A DNA stretch of 64,000 nt. It comes from CAZDET01 sp964504335 (GTDB lineage: Bacteria > Bacteroidota > Bacteroidia > Chitinophagales > Saprospiraceae). A model generated the notes under the pieces. The model saw nothing but the letters and a program-made list of their open reading frames with translations. It searched no databases and was not told where the DNA came from. Of this stretch, positions 27,313 to 35,133 are shown piece after piece. The position numbers and the translations under genes were made by a program. Position 1 is the first letter of the stretch. Every line of letters starts with the position of its first letter. The stretch spans positions 75,933 through 139,932 of the forward strand of contig CAZDET010000006.1 of the NCBI GenBank assembly GCA_964504335.1, in the 5' to 3' direction.

Positions 27313-27618
27313 TATGAAAACAACTTGTTTATACCTTTCGACATCGCATCTAACTTCTCCTCTAAATGTTCGGGCCAATTACCTCCTTTCCTATACTTCG
27401 AAAAGTTTGGCACCCGATGTTTTTTCAATTTCAAAAAGAAATTCCTTCTTTGACAATTTTTGTGGTCGACACAAAACTGATGGCCTAAAAGGATTGAAGG
27501 CAGAGGATTTGTGTCGATATAACCACGAAAATTGTCAGAGAACCAAGAAATTAAAGAACAAGGCTCCGTCAGCAGATTCCTCAAATCGGACCTGCATGGT
27601 ATCTTTGGCTGAAGACAT
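27312..27618 (-). pseudogene. Small gene interrupted by the MITE-like element
   Basis: An ATG at 27618 opens a frame (MSSAKDTMQVRFEESADGAL) that runs into the element at 27544. Removing the 101-bp element and one copy of the 8-bp direct repeat (109 bp) joins it in frame with the downstream half (GGNWPEHLEEKLDAMSKGI...), giving 65 residues ending at the TAA at 27312. That TAA overlaps the ATG of the GNAT gene. The continuous frame after excision and the coupled stop/start argue that this was a real gene. I do not recognise the protein; the tail faintly recalls the last helix of SRPBCC-type proteins. Confidence 0.6.
27444..27544 (+). mobile_element. MITE-like element, 101 bp, copy 1
   Basis: Identical over all 101 bases to the reverse complement of 56529-56629. 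It begins CCTTCTTTGACAATTT and ends AAATTGTCAGAGAACC. The outer 22 bases of the two ends match as inverted repeats at 18 positions, and further inner arms (TCGACACAAA / TTTGTGTCGA, then GCCT / AGGC) make nearly the whole element foldable. It is flanked by perfect 8-bp direct repeats AAGAAATT (27436-27443 and 27545-27552). It has no coding capacity. The ends and 8-bp duplications recall ISL3- or IS1595-type elements, but this assignment is inference. Confidence 0.9.
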
Positions 27619-27717
27619 AATGCTTCTATATTCGGTTTAGTACTAATTTGACACCAACAGCTCCTTGCTTCGTCGATCCCTCAAACCGTCTACATCTCCG
27701 ATCCATTCCTCATAGGG

Positions 27718-28506
27718 TCACAGCCCATCTCCAGTTCGAATAGCCTCCGATAATTCATTAACAAACCGAACCATTGGAGCCCCGTCTATAACATTGTGAT
27801 CGAACAGGATAGTTACATTCAATATCTCTCTTATTTGAATATCATCCTCCACTACGACCGGCTTTTTAATGATAGCTCCCACCCCAAATGAGATGGGATG
27901 CAAAGAGCTATGTACAAACCACCCATTGATGGCTCCCATCATGCCAATCGAAGTAACCAGGGCATTTCCCATTTTTTTATAAGCAATCTTTGGATGCCGG
28001 AGCAAAAATCTCCAGATTGCCCTTCTCAACATTCCGGGCAATCGATAATAAAACCGCTCATAAGAGAAGGCGCGCCGGTGTAGCACAACGCCTTCTGGCG
28101 AAAAAGGCTCCCCTTTGGCTCGTTCAATTTCCGCAGTTATTTCCTCCGCACTCTTTTCGTGGGTCCGCTCAATAAGCAAGGGGATCGGAACTTTCTTGCC
28201 GGCGACCGCTTTCTCCACGACGATCGTGATATTAATATCCCGAAACGTGATGAGCCGCCGTTTACTATACAAAAATGAAGCCGCATCCGGATGGTGTGAC
28301 AAGGTCCGCCCAATAACGCTTACTAACCAGGCCGTAAAAGACACCCGTTTACCCGCCTTGTTGATTTCCTTTAGCTTTATTCGACTATCCGTCACATCAA
28401 ACTCCAACAGGGCGCTAACGTGGTGTCGGCCTTGTCCGATCGCGTTAACATCGAAAGTGGCAATTCGAGAGGTGGGAATGGGAATATAGCGAAACGGCTC
28501 CTCCAT
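27718..28506 (-). CDS. Stand-alone 2-oxo acid dehydrogenase E2-type acyltransferase
   Basis: 262 residues from the ATG at 28506. It consists of the catalytic domain only: SRIATFDVNAIGQGRHHVSALLEFDVT at the start and the active-site FDHNVIDGAPMVRFVNEL at the end, giving the expected His237-xxx-Asp241-Gly. The lipoyl and peripheral-subunit-binding domains of true E2 subunits are absent, and no E1 or E3 gene is near. The fold is shared with chloramphenicol acetyltransferase, so it may acylate a small molecule using acyl-CoA. It is last in a tight operon: its ATG is one base past the stop of the preceding small gene. Confidence 0.87.
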   Translation of the reverse strand: MEEPFRYIPIPTSRIATFDVNAIGQGRHHVSALLEFDVTDSRIKLKEINKAGKRVSFTAWLVSVIGRTLSHHPDAASFLYSKRRLITFRDINITIVVEKAVAGKKVPIPLLIERTHEKSAEEITAEIERAKGEPFSPEGVVLHRRAFSYERFYYRLPGMLRRAIWRFLLRHPKIAYKKMGNALVTSIGMMGAINGWFVHSSLHPISFGVGAIIKKPVVVEDDIQIREILNVTILFDHNVIDGAPMVRFVNELSEAIRTGDGL

Positions 28507-28507
28507 G

Positions 28508-28738
28508 TTATTCGGGCAGATAATTGCCGTGGATATTAATACTATCGAGGTTACCCTCATTTTCCAGCACTGCGCGCAGCGCCGTTATGTCGTTGTAGTA
28601 TACGAGCCATTGCAAAGGCTTAACGTGGCCTTCTTGCAATATTTCTTGCCAATTGGACAGTTCTTCCTCCTGCTCAAAGTAAAAGATTGAAAAAACACCA
28701 AGGATCACCTGAAACAATCCGAGACCGGAAGTTCTCAT
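28508..28738 (-). CDS. Small protein of unknown function in the E2-type operon
   Basis: 76 residues from the ATG at 28738, which overlaps the stop of the upstream lipoprotein gene as ATGA, a sign of translational coupling. A short hydrophobic N-terminal stretch (GLGLFQVILGVFSIFYF) may be a membrane anchor; the rest is acidic and helical (EEELSNWQEILQEG...ITALRAVLENEG). Not recognised. Tight spacing to both neighbours (-4 and +1 bp) supports it as a real gene. Confidence 0.55.
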   Translation of the reverse strand: MRTSGLGLFQVILGVFSIFYFEQEEELSNWQEILQEGHVKPLQWLVYYNDITALRAVLENEGNLDSINIHGNYLPE

Positions 28739-29331
28739 TTCCACCTGTTTCCCGTTTTATCAAGTAAATTCCCCTCCTGATCAAACTGCTTTTCATATAC
28801 GAGCAGGCCGTTTTGATATTTCACCTCTCTGGCTAGTACTCCGTTGCCATGCCAGCGCCGGTGGATACCATGCTTTATTCCGGGTTTGGAATAAAATTCA
28901 TCGATATACATTCCTCCATCAGATAGCCACATCCTGCTCGGTCCGTAATTTTGACAATCGCGCATCCGAAAATCCGCATCTATTTGCCCATTGTCGTAGT
29001 ATCCGATTCGCCATATCCGCCGTCCCGACTCAAATCGCTCGTATCTGAATTTGTGGGAATTTTCCGCCAGCACCTCGCATGCCCATCCGGTAAATGGCTC
29101 CCCGTTGAGGTGGTAGACTGCACAGTCAGTGGAAGCCTCTCCCGACACCGACAACCGGGTAAGGTGCCCCAACTCGGTAGTGCACCAGCTATCGAGGGAA
29201 TCTTGGGATGGGGTAGATGGGTCCATTTCCCATTCTCCCGAACCGGAGGAATCCAAACTACTCTGCCCTTGGCAAGCAACCATCATCAAGACGGTACATA
29301 ACACCCCACCAATCAGCCTTATTAAATGCAT
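28735..29331 (-). CDS. Lipoprotein with YwqK/MORN-like repeats
   Basis: 198 residues from the ATG at 29331. A lipoprotein signal (LIRLIGGVLCTVLMMVAC) places the mature protein in a membrane facing the periplasm or outside. Repeats of the MORN-variant type found in YwqK-like proteins are seen: GEPFTGWACEV, RRIWRIGYYDNGQIDADFRM, GIHRRWHGNGVLAREVKYQNG and FDQEGNLLDK. Such repeats form long beta-hairpin stacks and are often annotated as toxin-antitoxin-linked or hypothetical. It is the second gene of a four-gene operon. Confidence 0.75.
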   Translation of the reverse strand: MHLIRLIGGVLCTVLMMVACQGQSSLDSSGSGEWEMDPSTPSQDSLDSWCTTELGHLTRLSVSGEASTDCAVYHLNGEPFTGWACEVLAENSHKFRYERFESGRRIWRIGYYDNGQIDADFRMRDCQNYGPSRMWLSDGGMYIDEFYSKPGIKHGIHRRWHGNGVLAREVKYQNGLLVYEKQFDQEGNLLDKTGNRWK

Positions 29332-29332
29332 T

Positions 29333-29860
29333 TTAGGCTTTGATCCAATCAGATTTACGTATGCGATAAGTCCAATCATCCCAATTATTTTTTAATATAT
29401 AACCATAGGCCGTGTCCGTTATCCGAATACCTCCGATCTTTTCCACTGCTTTCTGCGATCGAACATTTTGCTCGTGTATGTAAAAAATAACCTCCTCCAT
29501 CGATTGGAAAGCATGATCAATCATTAATTGCTTCATTGCCCGATTGACACGGCCGCCCCAATAATTCCTCGCTAAAAACGTCCAGCCGATTTCTATCGCA
29601 TAATCAACCCCCGAGATCAGTTTAAACCTAGTGCTGCCAATTATTTCGGCGGTTGCTTTATCGATGATCACTAATGCGCCCTTCGATTTCAACGAATCCT
29701 GAAAAAAGGTGGCAAAAACGGTTTTCTTGTATCGATCCGAATTAGGATGCTGCTCCCAAATCAAAGGGTCCTTCGCCACTTCGTAAAGGGGGTTCAAATC
29801 ATGCTCTCGCAAGGGTCTTAGCAATAGCAGATCGTCTTCGAGTACTGGCTGCAAGTCCAT
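29333..29860 (-). CDS. GNAT family N-acetyltransferase
   Basis: 175 residues, first gene of the operon that ends in the E2-type acyltransferase. RimJ/RimL-type features: DDLLLLRPLREHDLNPLYEVAKD, ALVIIDKATAEIIGSTRF, EIGWTFLARNYWGGRVNRAMKQLMIDHAFQ and EQNVRSQKAVEKIGGIRI. The acetyl-CoA loop is NYWGGRVNRA, with a substituted second Gly. The TAA of this gene and the start of the YwqK-like lipoprotein are 1 bp apart. Target unknown. Confidence 0.88.
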   Translation of the reverse strand: MDLQPVLEDDLLLLRPLREHDLNPLYEVAKDPLIWEQHPNSDRYKKTVFATFFQDSLKSKGALVIIDKATAEIIGSTRFKLISGVDYAIEIGWTFLARNYWGGRVNRAMKQLMIDHAFQSMEEVIFYIHEQNVRSQKAVEKIGGIRITDTAYGYILKNNWDDWTYRIRKSDWIKA

Positions 29861-29877
29861 TTACTTTCCTGATTTGA

Positions 29878-31023
29878 TCACAAGAGTACGGTTACTATTT
29901 CATTCAAATAGTCCACTAAACTCATATTTCTGGCGGCATAATCACAATTGACCTGAACCGCTACCGCCAGTTCATTTTCAGGATAATATGCAAAAATAGA
30001 ATTATACCCCGGCATGAACCCGGAGTGCCCGTAGGCAACCCCGTGCTTCGTATTGTAAACGAACGTCCCCATCCCGTACGAGTGCATATCCGAAATCACT
30101 TCCTTCCCAACGGGGCTCACTTCCCTGGTTTTCATCCGAAGACTGTCGCTGAAAAGCTCTCCAGCGTAATAGAGTTTACACCATTTTGCCAGATCAGATG
30201 TAGTAGAAGCCAGCCCCCCACCCGTCCATTCTACCTGAGGATTGAATACGTACCGATCTTCCGAAGCAACCACTTCTTCAGGAATGTGAAACGATTCGGG
30301 TAGTTTAGAATATCCCATCGCTAGATTTGGAAGGTCTCGCCGGATAGAGGGAATTGTTTCTGTCAGTTGATACGGAGAAAGTATCCTGGACTTGAGCACA
30401 TCGTAATATCCTTCCTTTTGAATAGCCTCAATCACCATTCCGAGCAGCAAGTAATTCGTATCCGAATACGCCCAATCCGCCCCCGGCTCGTGTACGGGAT
30501 CGTCGTCGAACACAAATGCCAATCGATCCTCGTAGCTCCAGACTTTATCGGGCTGTTCGTGCAACACTTCCCAAACGGCTGGTTTCATAACCCACCTCGG
30601 CAAACCGCTCGTATGTCTGAGCAACATCCGTAGGGTTATCCGCTCGATGTTGGGCACTCTGCTCAACCACCGATAATCAGGCAAATGCGCTACAACCGGA
30701 TCGTCCAAACGCAGTTGTTGCTCGTCCACGAGTTGCATGATAACGGCCGCCACGTACGTCTTTCCAATGCTGCCGGATAACATGACGTGAGAGGCCGTTA
30801 ATTGCGTTTGGGAATCTACCTGTTCAAATCCGGATGAAACATTGAACTGCCTGCCATCCGCTCTAATGAAAGAAAGGTTAATCCCCGGAATTTCGTTTGT
30901 CTCCACCAGCTTGTCCAAAACGCTTTGTACCTCCTGATTCCCGGAGTTATCTACCTGTCCCGGCTGCTCGGAAGATCTACAGCTGGCCAGAGCAAAGATC
31001 ATTACCACAAGAAGCAATTTCAC
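29878..31023 (-). CDS. Serine hydrolase, beta-lactamase class C family lipoprotein
   Basis: 381 residues with lipoprotein signal (LLLVVMIFALASC). Penicillin-binding/AmpC-like fold: nucleophile Ser85 and general base Lys88 in SIGK, a second motif YSD at 186-188 (YSN in most members), and a GHSGFMPGYNS segment in place of the KTG triad. This supports a D-alanyl-D-alanine carboxypeptidase- or esterase-like hydrolase in the cell envelope rather than a proven beta-lactamase. One of two such genes within 4 kb. Confidence 0.9.
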   Translation of the reverse strand: MKLLLVVMIFALASCRSSEQPGQVDNSGNQEVQSVLDKLVETNEIPGINLSFIRADGRQFNVSSGFEQVDSQTQLTASHVMLSGSIGKTYVAAVIMQLVDEQQLRLDDPVVAHLPDYRWLSRVPNIERITLRMLLRHTSGLPRWVMKPAVWEVLHEQPDKVWSYEDRLAFVFDDDPVHEPGADWAYSDTNYLLLGMVIEAIQKEGYYDVLKSRILSPYQLTETIPSIRRDLPNLAMGYSKLPESFHIPEEVVASEDRYVFNPQVEWTGGGLASTTSDLAKWCKLYYAGELFSDSLRMKTREVSPVGKEVISDMHSYGMGTFVYNTKHGVAYGHSGFMPGYNSIFAYYPENELAVAVQVNCDYAARNMSLVDYLNEIVTVLL

Positions 31024-31085
31024 TGGTGTTAAATTTTATATTGATTCAAATCGACTCTCGACCATTTTGACCCTAGATACGCAAC

Positions 31086-31799
31086 TCAAATATTCGAATC
31101 CATAAACACCCTCCATACCCCATCCTCATCTTTTTTCCAAACGAATAGATATTTGCCGTTGTAGCTTCCCGCACATTGCCCAATCTCAAAAATCATATCG
31201 TCCGACACTACTTCAATGTGGATGGGTTCAAGGGATAATTGATACTCCTCCCTACTCATATACTGGTATTCTTTGATTATATCATCCCTTCCAATAACCA
31301 ACGGCTTGTGGTTGTAGTAAATCGCCGATTCAGTGTACAATTGCTCTACCAGGTTGGATACATCGTGATTGTTGCACAGCTCCATCCACGCTTCCCTCCT
31401 TTGATGAATCTCTGTCAGGCTGGTATCGGCAGCTCGTGACGGAGACACAAATTCGAATGCTCGCTGCCGGCCTTCCGGCGAACGCTTCCAAATGCCCAAG
31501 TAATGATATTGCGTCCCATTCAGCTCCTCGAAGGTGCCTATTTCGTAATCGTAGGTGCCTTCTTCGTTAGCGACAACCGTGAAAATCGGGGAAAGGGTAT
31601 CCGCAAGTAGTGGCTCTGCTTCAGCAAGGGCCGATCTCCCCTGGAGCACAGCTCCCGAAGCATCAATCCGGATGGCATCTTCCGTATAATCCGAATCCAT
31701 CGAGGGTTTCGAATTATTGCTGGCCGTCTGATCGGTGGTCGATTGACAGCTAATTAAACCGACTAAAAGGAATAGGCTTATCCGTCCAATGATCTTCAT
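31086..31799 (-). CDS. NTF2-like lipoprotein
   Basis: 237 residues. Lipoprotein signal ISLFLLVGLISC followed by two half-domains. The second (about 130-237: RREAWMELCNNHDVSNLVEQLYTESAIYYNHKPLVIGRDDIIKEYQYM) is a clear SnoaL/DUF4440-like NTF2 fold, and the first (about 40-125) reads like a second, more diverged copy (YTEDAIRIDASGAVLQGRSALAEA). A duplication of the fold in one polypeptide is likely. Substrate unknown. Confidence 0.75.
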   Translation of the reverse strand: MKIIGRISLFLLVGLISCQSTTDQTASNNSKPSMDSDYTEDAIRIDASGAVLQGRSALAEAEPLLADTLSPIFTVVANEEGTYDYEIGTFEELNGTQYHYLGIWKRSPEGRQRAFEFVSPSRAADTSLTEIHQRREAWMELCNNHDVSNLVEQLYTESAIYYNHKPLVIGRDDIIKEYQYMSREEYQLSLEPIHIEVVSDDMIFEIGQCAGSYNGKYLFVWKKDEDGVWRVFMDSNI

Positions 31800-31814
31800 A
31801 GATAATGATTGAAT

Positions 31815-32789
31815 CTACAATTCAAAAATAGCTCCTCGACGTGCTATTCTAAATCCTTTTCGAGATACGATATTAGTCTCCTCCGTGTCTTCATCCAAAA
31901 CAGGGTTGGTATGGTTGAAGTGAATAAATATGACTTTTTGTTTGTCCGCCTCACTAAGTTCCGAAAACTGATCCATGCTTTCCGTAATCAATGGATGGGG
32001 TATCTCGGAAATATCCCGGGTGTTCAGCTCCTCACCGCTGTAAAAAGTTGCATCCAAAAACGCATAATCAACCTTTCGGACTTCCTCCACGATGTCTCTC
32101 TCCCATTTTGACCATTTGTCAATATCGGGAATGAATAGGGCTCGCTTGCTCGGGCCTTCAATCAGATAGCCGACCGTTTCTGAGTATTCATCCCGGTGCG
32201 GGACGCGCAGAGGTGTGACCTTCAAGCGTTCACTTAAGGAAATTGCCCGATTTTCCTCAATAGGAATCAATTCGATATTCTCTCGTGCCACGAGCTGACT
32301 CCAGGGGCCGTTGGTCTCTAAGAAGGATTTCATCCGGGGCATCGCATACACCGGTACCTTTTTCGCATCCATTGCCTCCTTTCCAAGGTACATCAGCCCC
32401 GTGTAGTGCCCGATGTGGGCATGTGTCAGGAAGATACCGTCTACTGGTTCACGACCAGGTCCAAGTCCATTGCCGAAACTTGTCAGTTGCTTCATCTGAC
32501 TGGGCAGATCGGGGGTCGCTTCGAACAGATATTTCTTCCGATTCTCTATGTCTAACAACCCCAAAGCCACTACCTGCCTACTTGGATCCGGATGATCGAA
32601 CAGCGTTGAGCAACAATTCCTCCGGCACCCAATGTGCGGAGAGCCACCATCCTGCACCGTTCCTAACACGACAATTGATGTACTGGAGACGACCTGCTGA
32701 ACTGCACCGCCGGAGGATTCCCTTTCGGGTTGCCGGTTGGTACAGGACAGAAAAAACAGGACCACAAGCAAATAATGCGCCGACTTCAT
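31815..32789 (-). CDS. PqqB-like MBL-fold metallohydrolase lipoprotein
   Basis: 324 residues from the ATG at 32789, chosen because a lipoprotein signal follows (SAHYLLVVLFFLSC). The N-terminal IVVLGTVQDGGSPHIGCRRNCC is the PqqB-like signature, with the paired Cys characteristic of this branch. Metal ligands: FLTHAHIGHYTGL, VPHRDEYSETVGY, FIPDID and FIHFNHTNP. PqqB takes part in pyrroloquinoline quinone formation in other bacteria, but there are no other pqq genes here and this protein is lipid-anchored, so a different hydrolytic role in the envelope is more likely. Confidence 0.85.
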   Translation of the reverse strand: MKSAHYLLVVLFFLSCTNRQPERESSGGAVQQVVSSTSIVVLGTVQDGGSPHIGCRRNCCSTLFDHPDPSRQVVALGLLDIENRKKYLFEATPDLPSQMKQLTSFGNGLGPGREPVDGIFLTHAHIGHYTGLMYLGKEAMDAKKVPVYAMPRMKSFLETNGPWSQLVARENIELIPIEENRAISLSERLKVTPLRVPHRDEYSETVGYLIEGPSKRALFIPDIDKWSKWERDIVEEVRKVDYAFLDATFYSGEELNTRDISEIPHPLITESMDQFSELSEADKQKVIFIHFNHTNPVLDEDTEETNIVSRKGFRIARRGAIFEL

Positions 32790-32866
32790 TTTATCCTTTT
32801 TTCTCGATGTATTTGCCAAACCTGCAAGATGACCAATTTGATCCCGTTTGTTCGACCGGCCAGGTG

Positions 32867-33988
32867 CTATTCGCCGCTTTGGGTATTGCCGTACATTTCC
32901 CAAAGCCTCTTCCTGATTTCATTTTTTAGCTCACTGGTCTTTTTATCATCCGAATTAATCAATACCAGAATAGCAACCTCCCGGTCCGCACTAATCATTA
33001 TTGCTGATGAGTAGGTACCCAGGCTTCCTCCGTGATAACTGAATTGCTGTTCCGTATCTCCTATTTTCCCATTGTACCATCCCAAGGCATAGTCCTCGAG
33101 GCCATAGTGCAGCTTCTCGTAGGTTGTTGATCGCAGTATATTGTCCATTCCCATCAATCCCTGTAGGTGTTGTGCCATTAGCCTGGAAAGCTCCAGGATA
33201 CTAACCGAGAGGTTACCTGCCGGTGCAAAAAAGGATCCTAGCTCCTCTTCTTCATCCGGAGTTACAGGTTTGTACTTCCCGGATTTCTTTTTATGTCCAT
33301 GGGTTCCAGCGGTGGATTCCTGGCTGGGAAACCCAATGAATGCTTCTACCCCGAATTGGTCGGTAAATGCATCCACGAGCTGTTCCCAAGATTTACCGGA
33401 ACACCTTTCCAGAAGTAGTCCCGCAATAATGAACCCACCATTCGAATAGCTGTGACTTTCACCTCCCATTTCCACTGGTTCGAGATTTAAAGCATATTTG
33501 GAAAACGCTATTTTTGGATTCGACGATGATGCGAGGGACTTTGGCATATTTCTCCATTCCTTACTAGTATTCTCCTCAAAGGGCCGGATCATTCCTCTAT
33601 TCGACAGAAGCGCCTCAAGAGTAACATTGGCGTATTCCTTTCGGATTTCCCCTGCTAGCGATGGAATAACGTCTACAATTCTTGAATGCCACTCGATCTT
33701 ACCACTCTCTACTAAGGTAGCGGCAATGGCAGCAGTAATAGCCTTGGTATTGGAGGATATCTGAAATTTGGAATATAGATCTATTTCATCCGGTATTCCA
33801 ATTCGTTTCACGCCCGCTACCCCGTAATAAATCGTATCGGGCTTAACCACACTAATCGCCATACCTGGCACCTCGTATTTTGCGAGATAGGATTCCGCCA
33901 GAGCATCTAAGGCGTTGTCTTGACCTTTCCCCCCGTAAACTATCCCCCAAACACAAACCAACAGGCAGGCATATCTGTACATTTCCAC
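32867..33988 (-). CDS. Serine hydrolase, beta-lactamase class C family
   Basis: 373 residues (371 if the second ATG at 33982 is used). A signal peptide is likely (YACLLVCVWGIVYGGKGQ). Motifs: Ser79-Asn-Thr-Lys82 (SxxK), Tyr181-Ser-Asn183 and YHGGSLGTYSS near the end. It differs from the neighbouring serine hydrolase and is not a recent duplicate. The middle (about 222-245) has a charged insert (GTHGHKKKSGKYKPVTPDEEEEL). Likely a periplasmic or exported carboxypeptidase/esterase-type enzyme; beta-lactamase activity is not established. Confidence 0.9.
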   Translation of the reverse strand: MEMYRYACLLVCVWGIVYGGKGQDNALDALAESYLAKYEVPGMAISVVKPDTIYYGVAGVKRIGIPDEIDLYSKFQISSNTKAITAAIAATLVESGKIEWHSRIVDVIPSLAGEIRKEYANVTLEALLSNRGMIRPFEENTSKEWRNMPKSLASSSNPKIAFSKYALNLEPVEMGGESHSYSNGGFIIAGLLLERCSGKSWEQLVDAFTDQFGVEAFIGFPSQESTAGTHGHKKKSGKYKPVTPDEEEELGSFFAPAGNLSVSILELSRLMAQHLQGLMGMDNILRSTTYEKLHYGLEDYALGWYNGKIGDTEQQFSYHGGSLGTYSSAIMISADREVAILVLINSDDKKTSELKNEIRKRLWEMYGNTQSGE

Positions 33989-34060
33989 TGATTGTAAATT
34001 TTAGGGTTTGTTTGAGGGGATTATAATTGACAGCGATTCAATGCAGCCTGCTTTGAGATC

Positions 34061-34555
34061 TCAAGCACCTTCAATTGTGGATCGCCTCCTGACAAACAGC
34101 GCCACAATAGCGGATGTCAGCACTCCCATGATCAATGCACCAATTACCCCCTGAATCATATAGCTCTGTAAATTAAACTGCGCCTCCGCCTGTTCCTGAG
34201 AAAGAAGGCCTTCATTCACGGCATACCGAATAGCGTTCGGGAAATATTCCGGCGTTATGACGGTCGACACTATGTACTGTGCCAAAGGGCTCAACACTGC
34301 AATGATCACCGTCATGATCAATCCCGTGACGAAGCCTTGCTGGTAGGTCATGGTGCCCTCGTAAAAATTGTTTCGCTTGTCCCTGAGCGCTAGCACATAC
34401 ATGATGATGGCAGGAATGGCGAATAGGTTGGTATAAATGGGGTGTTGAGCAATGTGCTCATCGTGCAGTCCCACCAATTTTTCCAGCGTCATCCAAATCA
34501 GGGTAGTAATCACGAAGATGATGGCCCACTTGAACTCAATTTTTAGATTCTTCAC
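34061..34555 (-). CDS. DUF4199 membrane protein
   Basis: 164 residues with four predicted membrane helices: IIFVITTLIWMTLEKLVGL, IYTNLFAIPAIIMYVLAL, FVTGLIMTVIIAVLSPLAQY and MIQGVIGALIMGVLTSAIVALF. The order and the RDKRNNFYEGTMTYQQGFVTG loop match DUF4199, a family of Bacteroidota inner-membrane proteins of unknown function. The stop lies 73 bp after the serine hydrolase gene start on the same strand. Confidence 0.85.
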   Translation of the reverse strand: MKNLKIEFKWAIIFVITTLIWMTLEKLVGLHDEHIAQHPIYTNLFAIPAIIMYVLALRDKRNNFYEGTMTYQQGFVTGLIMTVIIAVLSPLAQYIVSTVITPEYFPNAIRYAVNEGLLSQEQAEAQFNLQSYMIQGVIGALIMGVLTSAIVALFVRRRSTIEGA

Positions 34556-34636
34556 CGTTCAATATTTTTTATTTCACAGAGAACTGGTTTAAAACACCAC
34601 TCTAAAGATAAGGTAATTTACAAATTAAAACCGACA

Positions 34637-34834
34637 TCAAGCGCGCAAAAAATAGAATCCAAGAAATACAAACACAAGCAATAGCACCAACTCCACAATT
34701 ATCCGTGGATGAAACAAATGTATATTCAACTTACTTAAATTCACCAAGGAGTAAACCAGAAAGCCAAAGGTAATTACCGCACAACAAATAAATAAGTATC
34801 CCCAAAACGACCTTAAACCCTGATTTTGTGGCAT
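34637..34834 (-). CDS. Small two-helix membrane protein
   Basis: 65 residues with two hydrophobic helices (GYLFICCAVITFGFLVYSL and IIVELVLLLVFVFLGFYFL) separated by a short loop. Not recognised. It lies just to the left of the second assembly gap, and its start ATG is only 8 bp before the tandem repeat that borders the gap, so an upstream longer start cannot be excluded. Confidence 0.5.
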   Translation of the reverse strand: MPQNQGLRSFWGYLFICCAVITFGFLVYSLVNLSKLNIHLFHPRIIVELVLLLVFVFLGFYFLRA

Positions 34835-34842
34835 CCTAAAAC

Positions 34843-34982
34843 ACTAAAATCTAAAATACTAANNNNNNNNNNNNNNNNNNNNNNNNNNNNNNNNNNNNNN
34901 NNNNNNNNNNNNNNNNNNNNNNNNNNNNNNNNNNNNNNNNNNNNNNNNNNNNNNNNNNNNNNACTAAAATCTAAAATACTAA
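34843..34982. repeat. Tandem repeat (ACTAAAAT/CTAAAAT units) interrupted by a 100-N gap
   Basis: The 20 bases left of the gap (34843-34862) and right of it (34963-34982) are identical and built of CTAAAAT-type units of 7-8 bp. As at the first gap, the assembly broke inside a short-period tandem repeat. The rest of this intergenic stretch, to 35133, holds a VOC-like coding remnant and a hairpin. Confidence 0.85.
34863..34962. other. Assembly gap (100 N)
   Basis: Exactly 100 unknown bases inside a tandem repeat; true length unknown. Frames that cross it should be ignored. Confidence 0.99.
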
Positions 34983-35065
34983 GTTACTCCCGCCTCCACG
35001 GCTCTTTCAAAATCAGCTTCATCGGCAACATCCTCAACGTACATAATTGTGTAGGCAAAGCGCAT
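34979..35065 (-). pseudogene. VOC/glyoxalase-fold gene remnant with internal deletion
   Basis: A 28-codon frame reads MRFAYTIMYVEDV joined directly to ADEADFERAVEAGVT. The first part is the usual start of a bleomycin-resistance/glyoxalase (VOC) protein of about 130 residues; the second resembles the DxxADFERAVAAGA segment found near residue 90 in that family. The roughly 75 residues between them are missing, and the frame stops at the tandem repeat. This looks like a deleted, decayed VOC gene whose 3' end abuts the gap repeat. Confidence 0.5.
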
Positions 35066-35088
35066 AGCTGGTATTTGGTTAGATAATC

Positions 35089-35126
35089 TCCGGAAGCGAG
35101 CAGCTAGATGGCCCCCCGCTTCCGGA
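35089..35126 (-). terminator. Hairpin after the NTF2-like lipoprotein gene
   Basis: TCCGGAAGCG (35089-35098) and CGCTTCCGGA (35117-35126) form a perfect 10-bp stem with an 18-base loop, 8 bp after the stop of the minus-strand lipoprotein gene. There is no T-run on the 3' side, so a factor-independent terminator is possible but not typical; RNA stabilisation is another option. Confidence 0.45.
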
Positions 35127-35133
35127 AGGATAT

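Noticed and set aside
27185..27640. Plus-strand open frame across the GNAT start and MITE copy 1
   Set aside because: It crosses the element and is antisense to a real GNAT gene; its sequence is not protein-like and depends on the insertion.
29878..33988. True beta-lactamase resistance genes
   Set aside because: Both serine hydrolases have the SxxK fold motif but lack a standard KTG motif, and the family is mostly esterases or peptidases; resistance is not supported.
34826..35086. Frame running through the second N gap
   Set aside because: Same reason: the central third is unknown sequence and the ends are tandem repeat.
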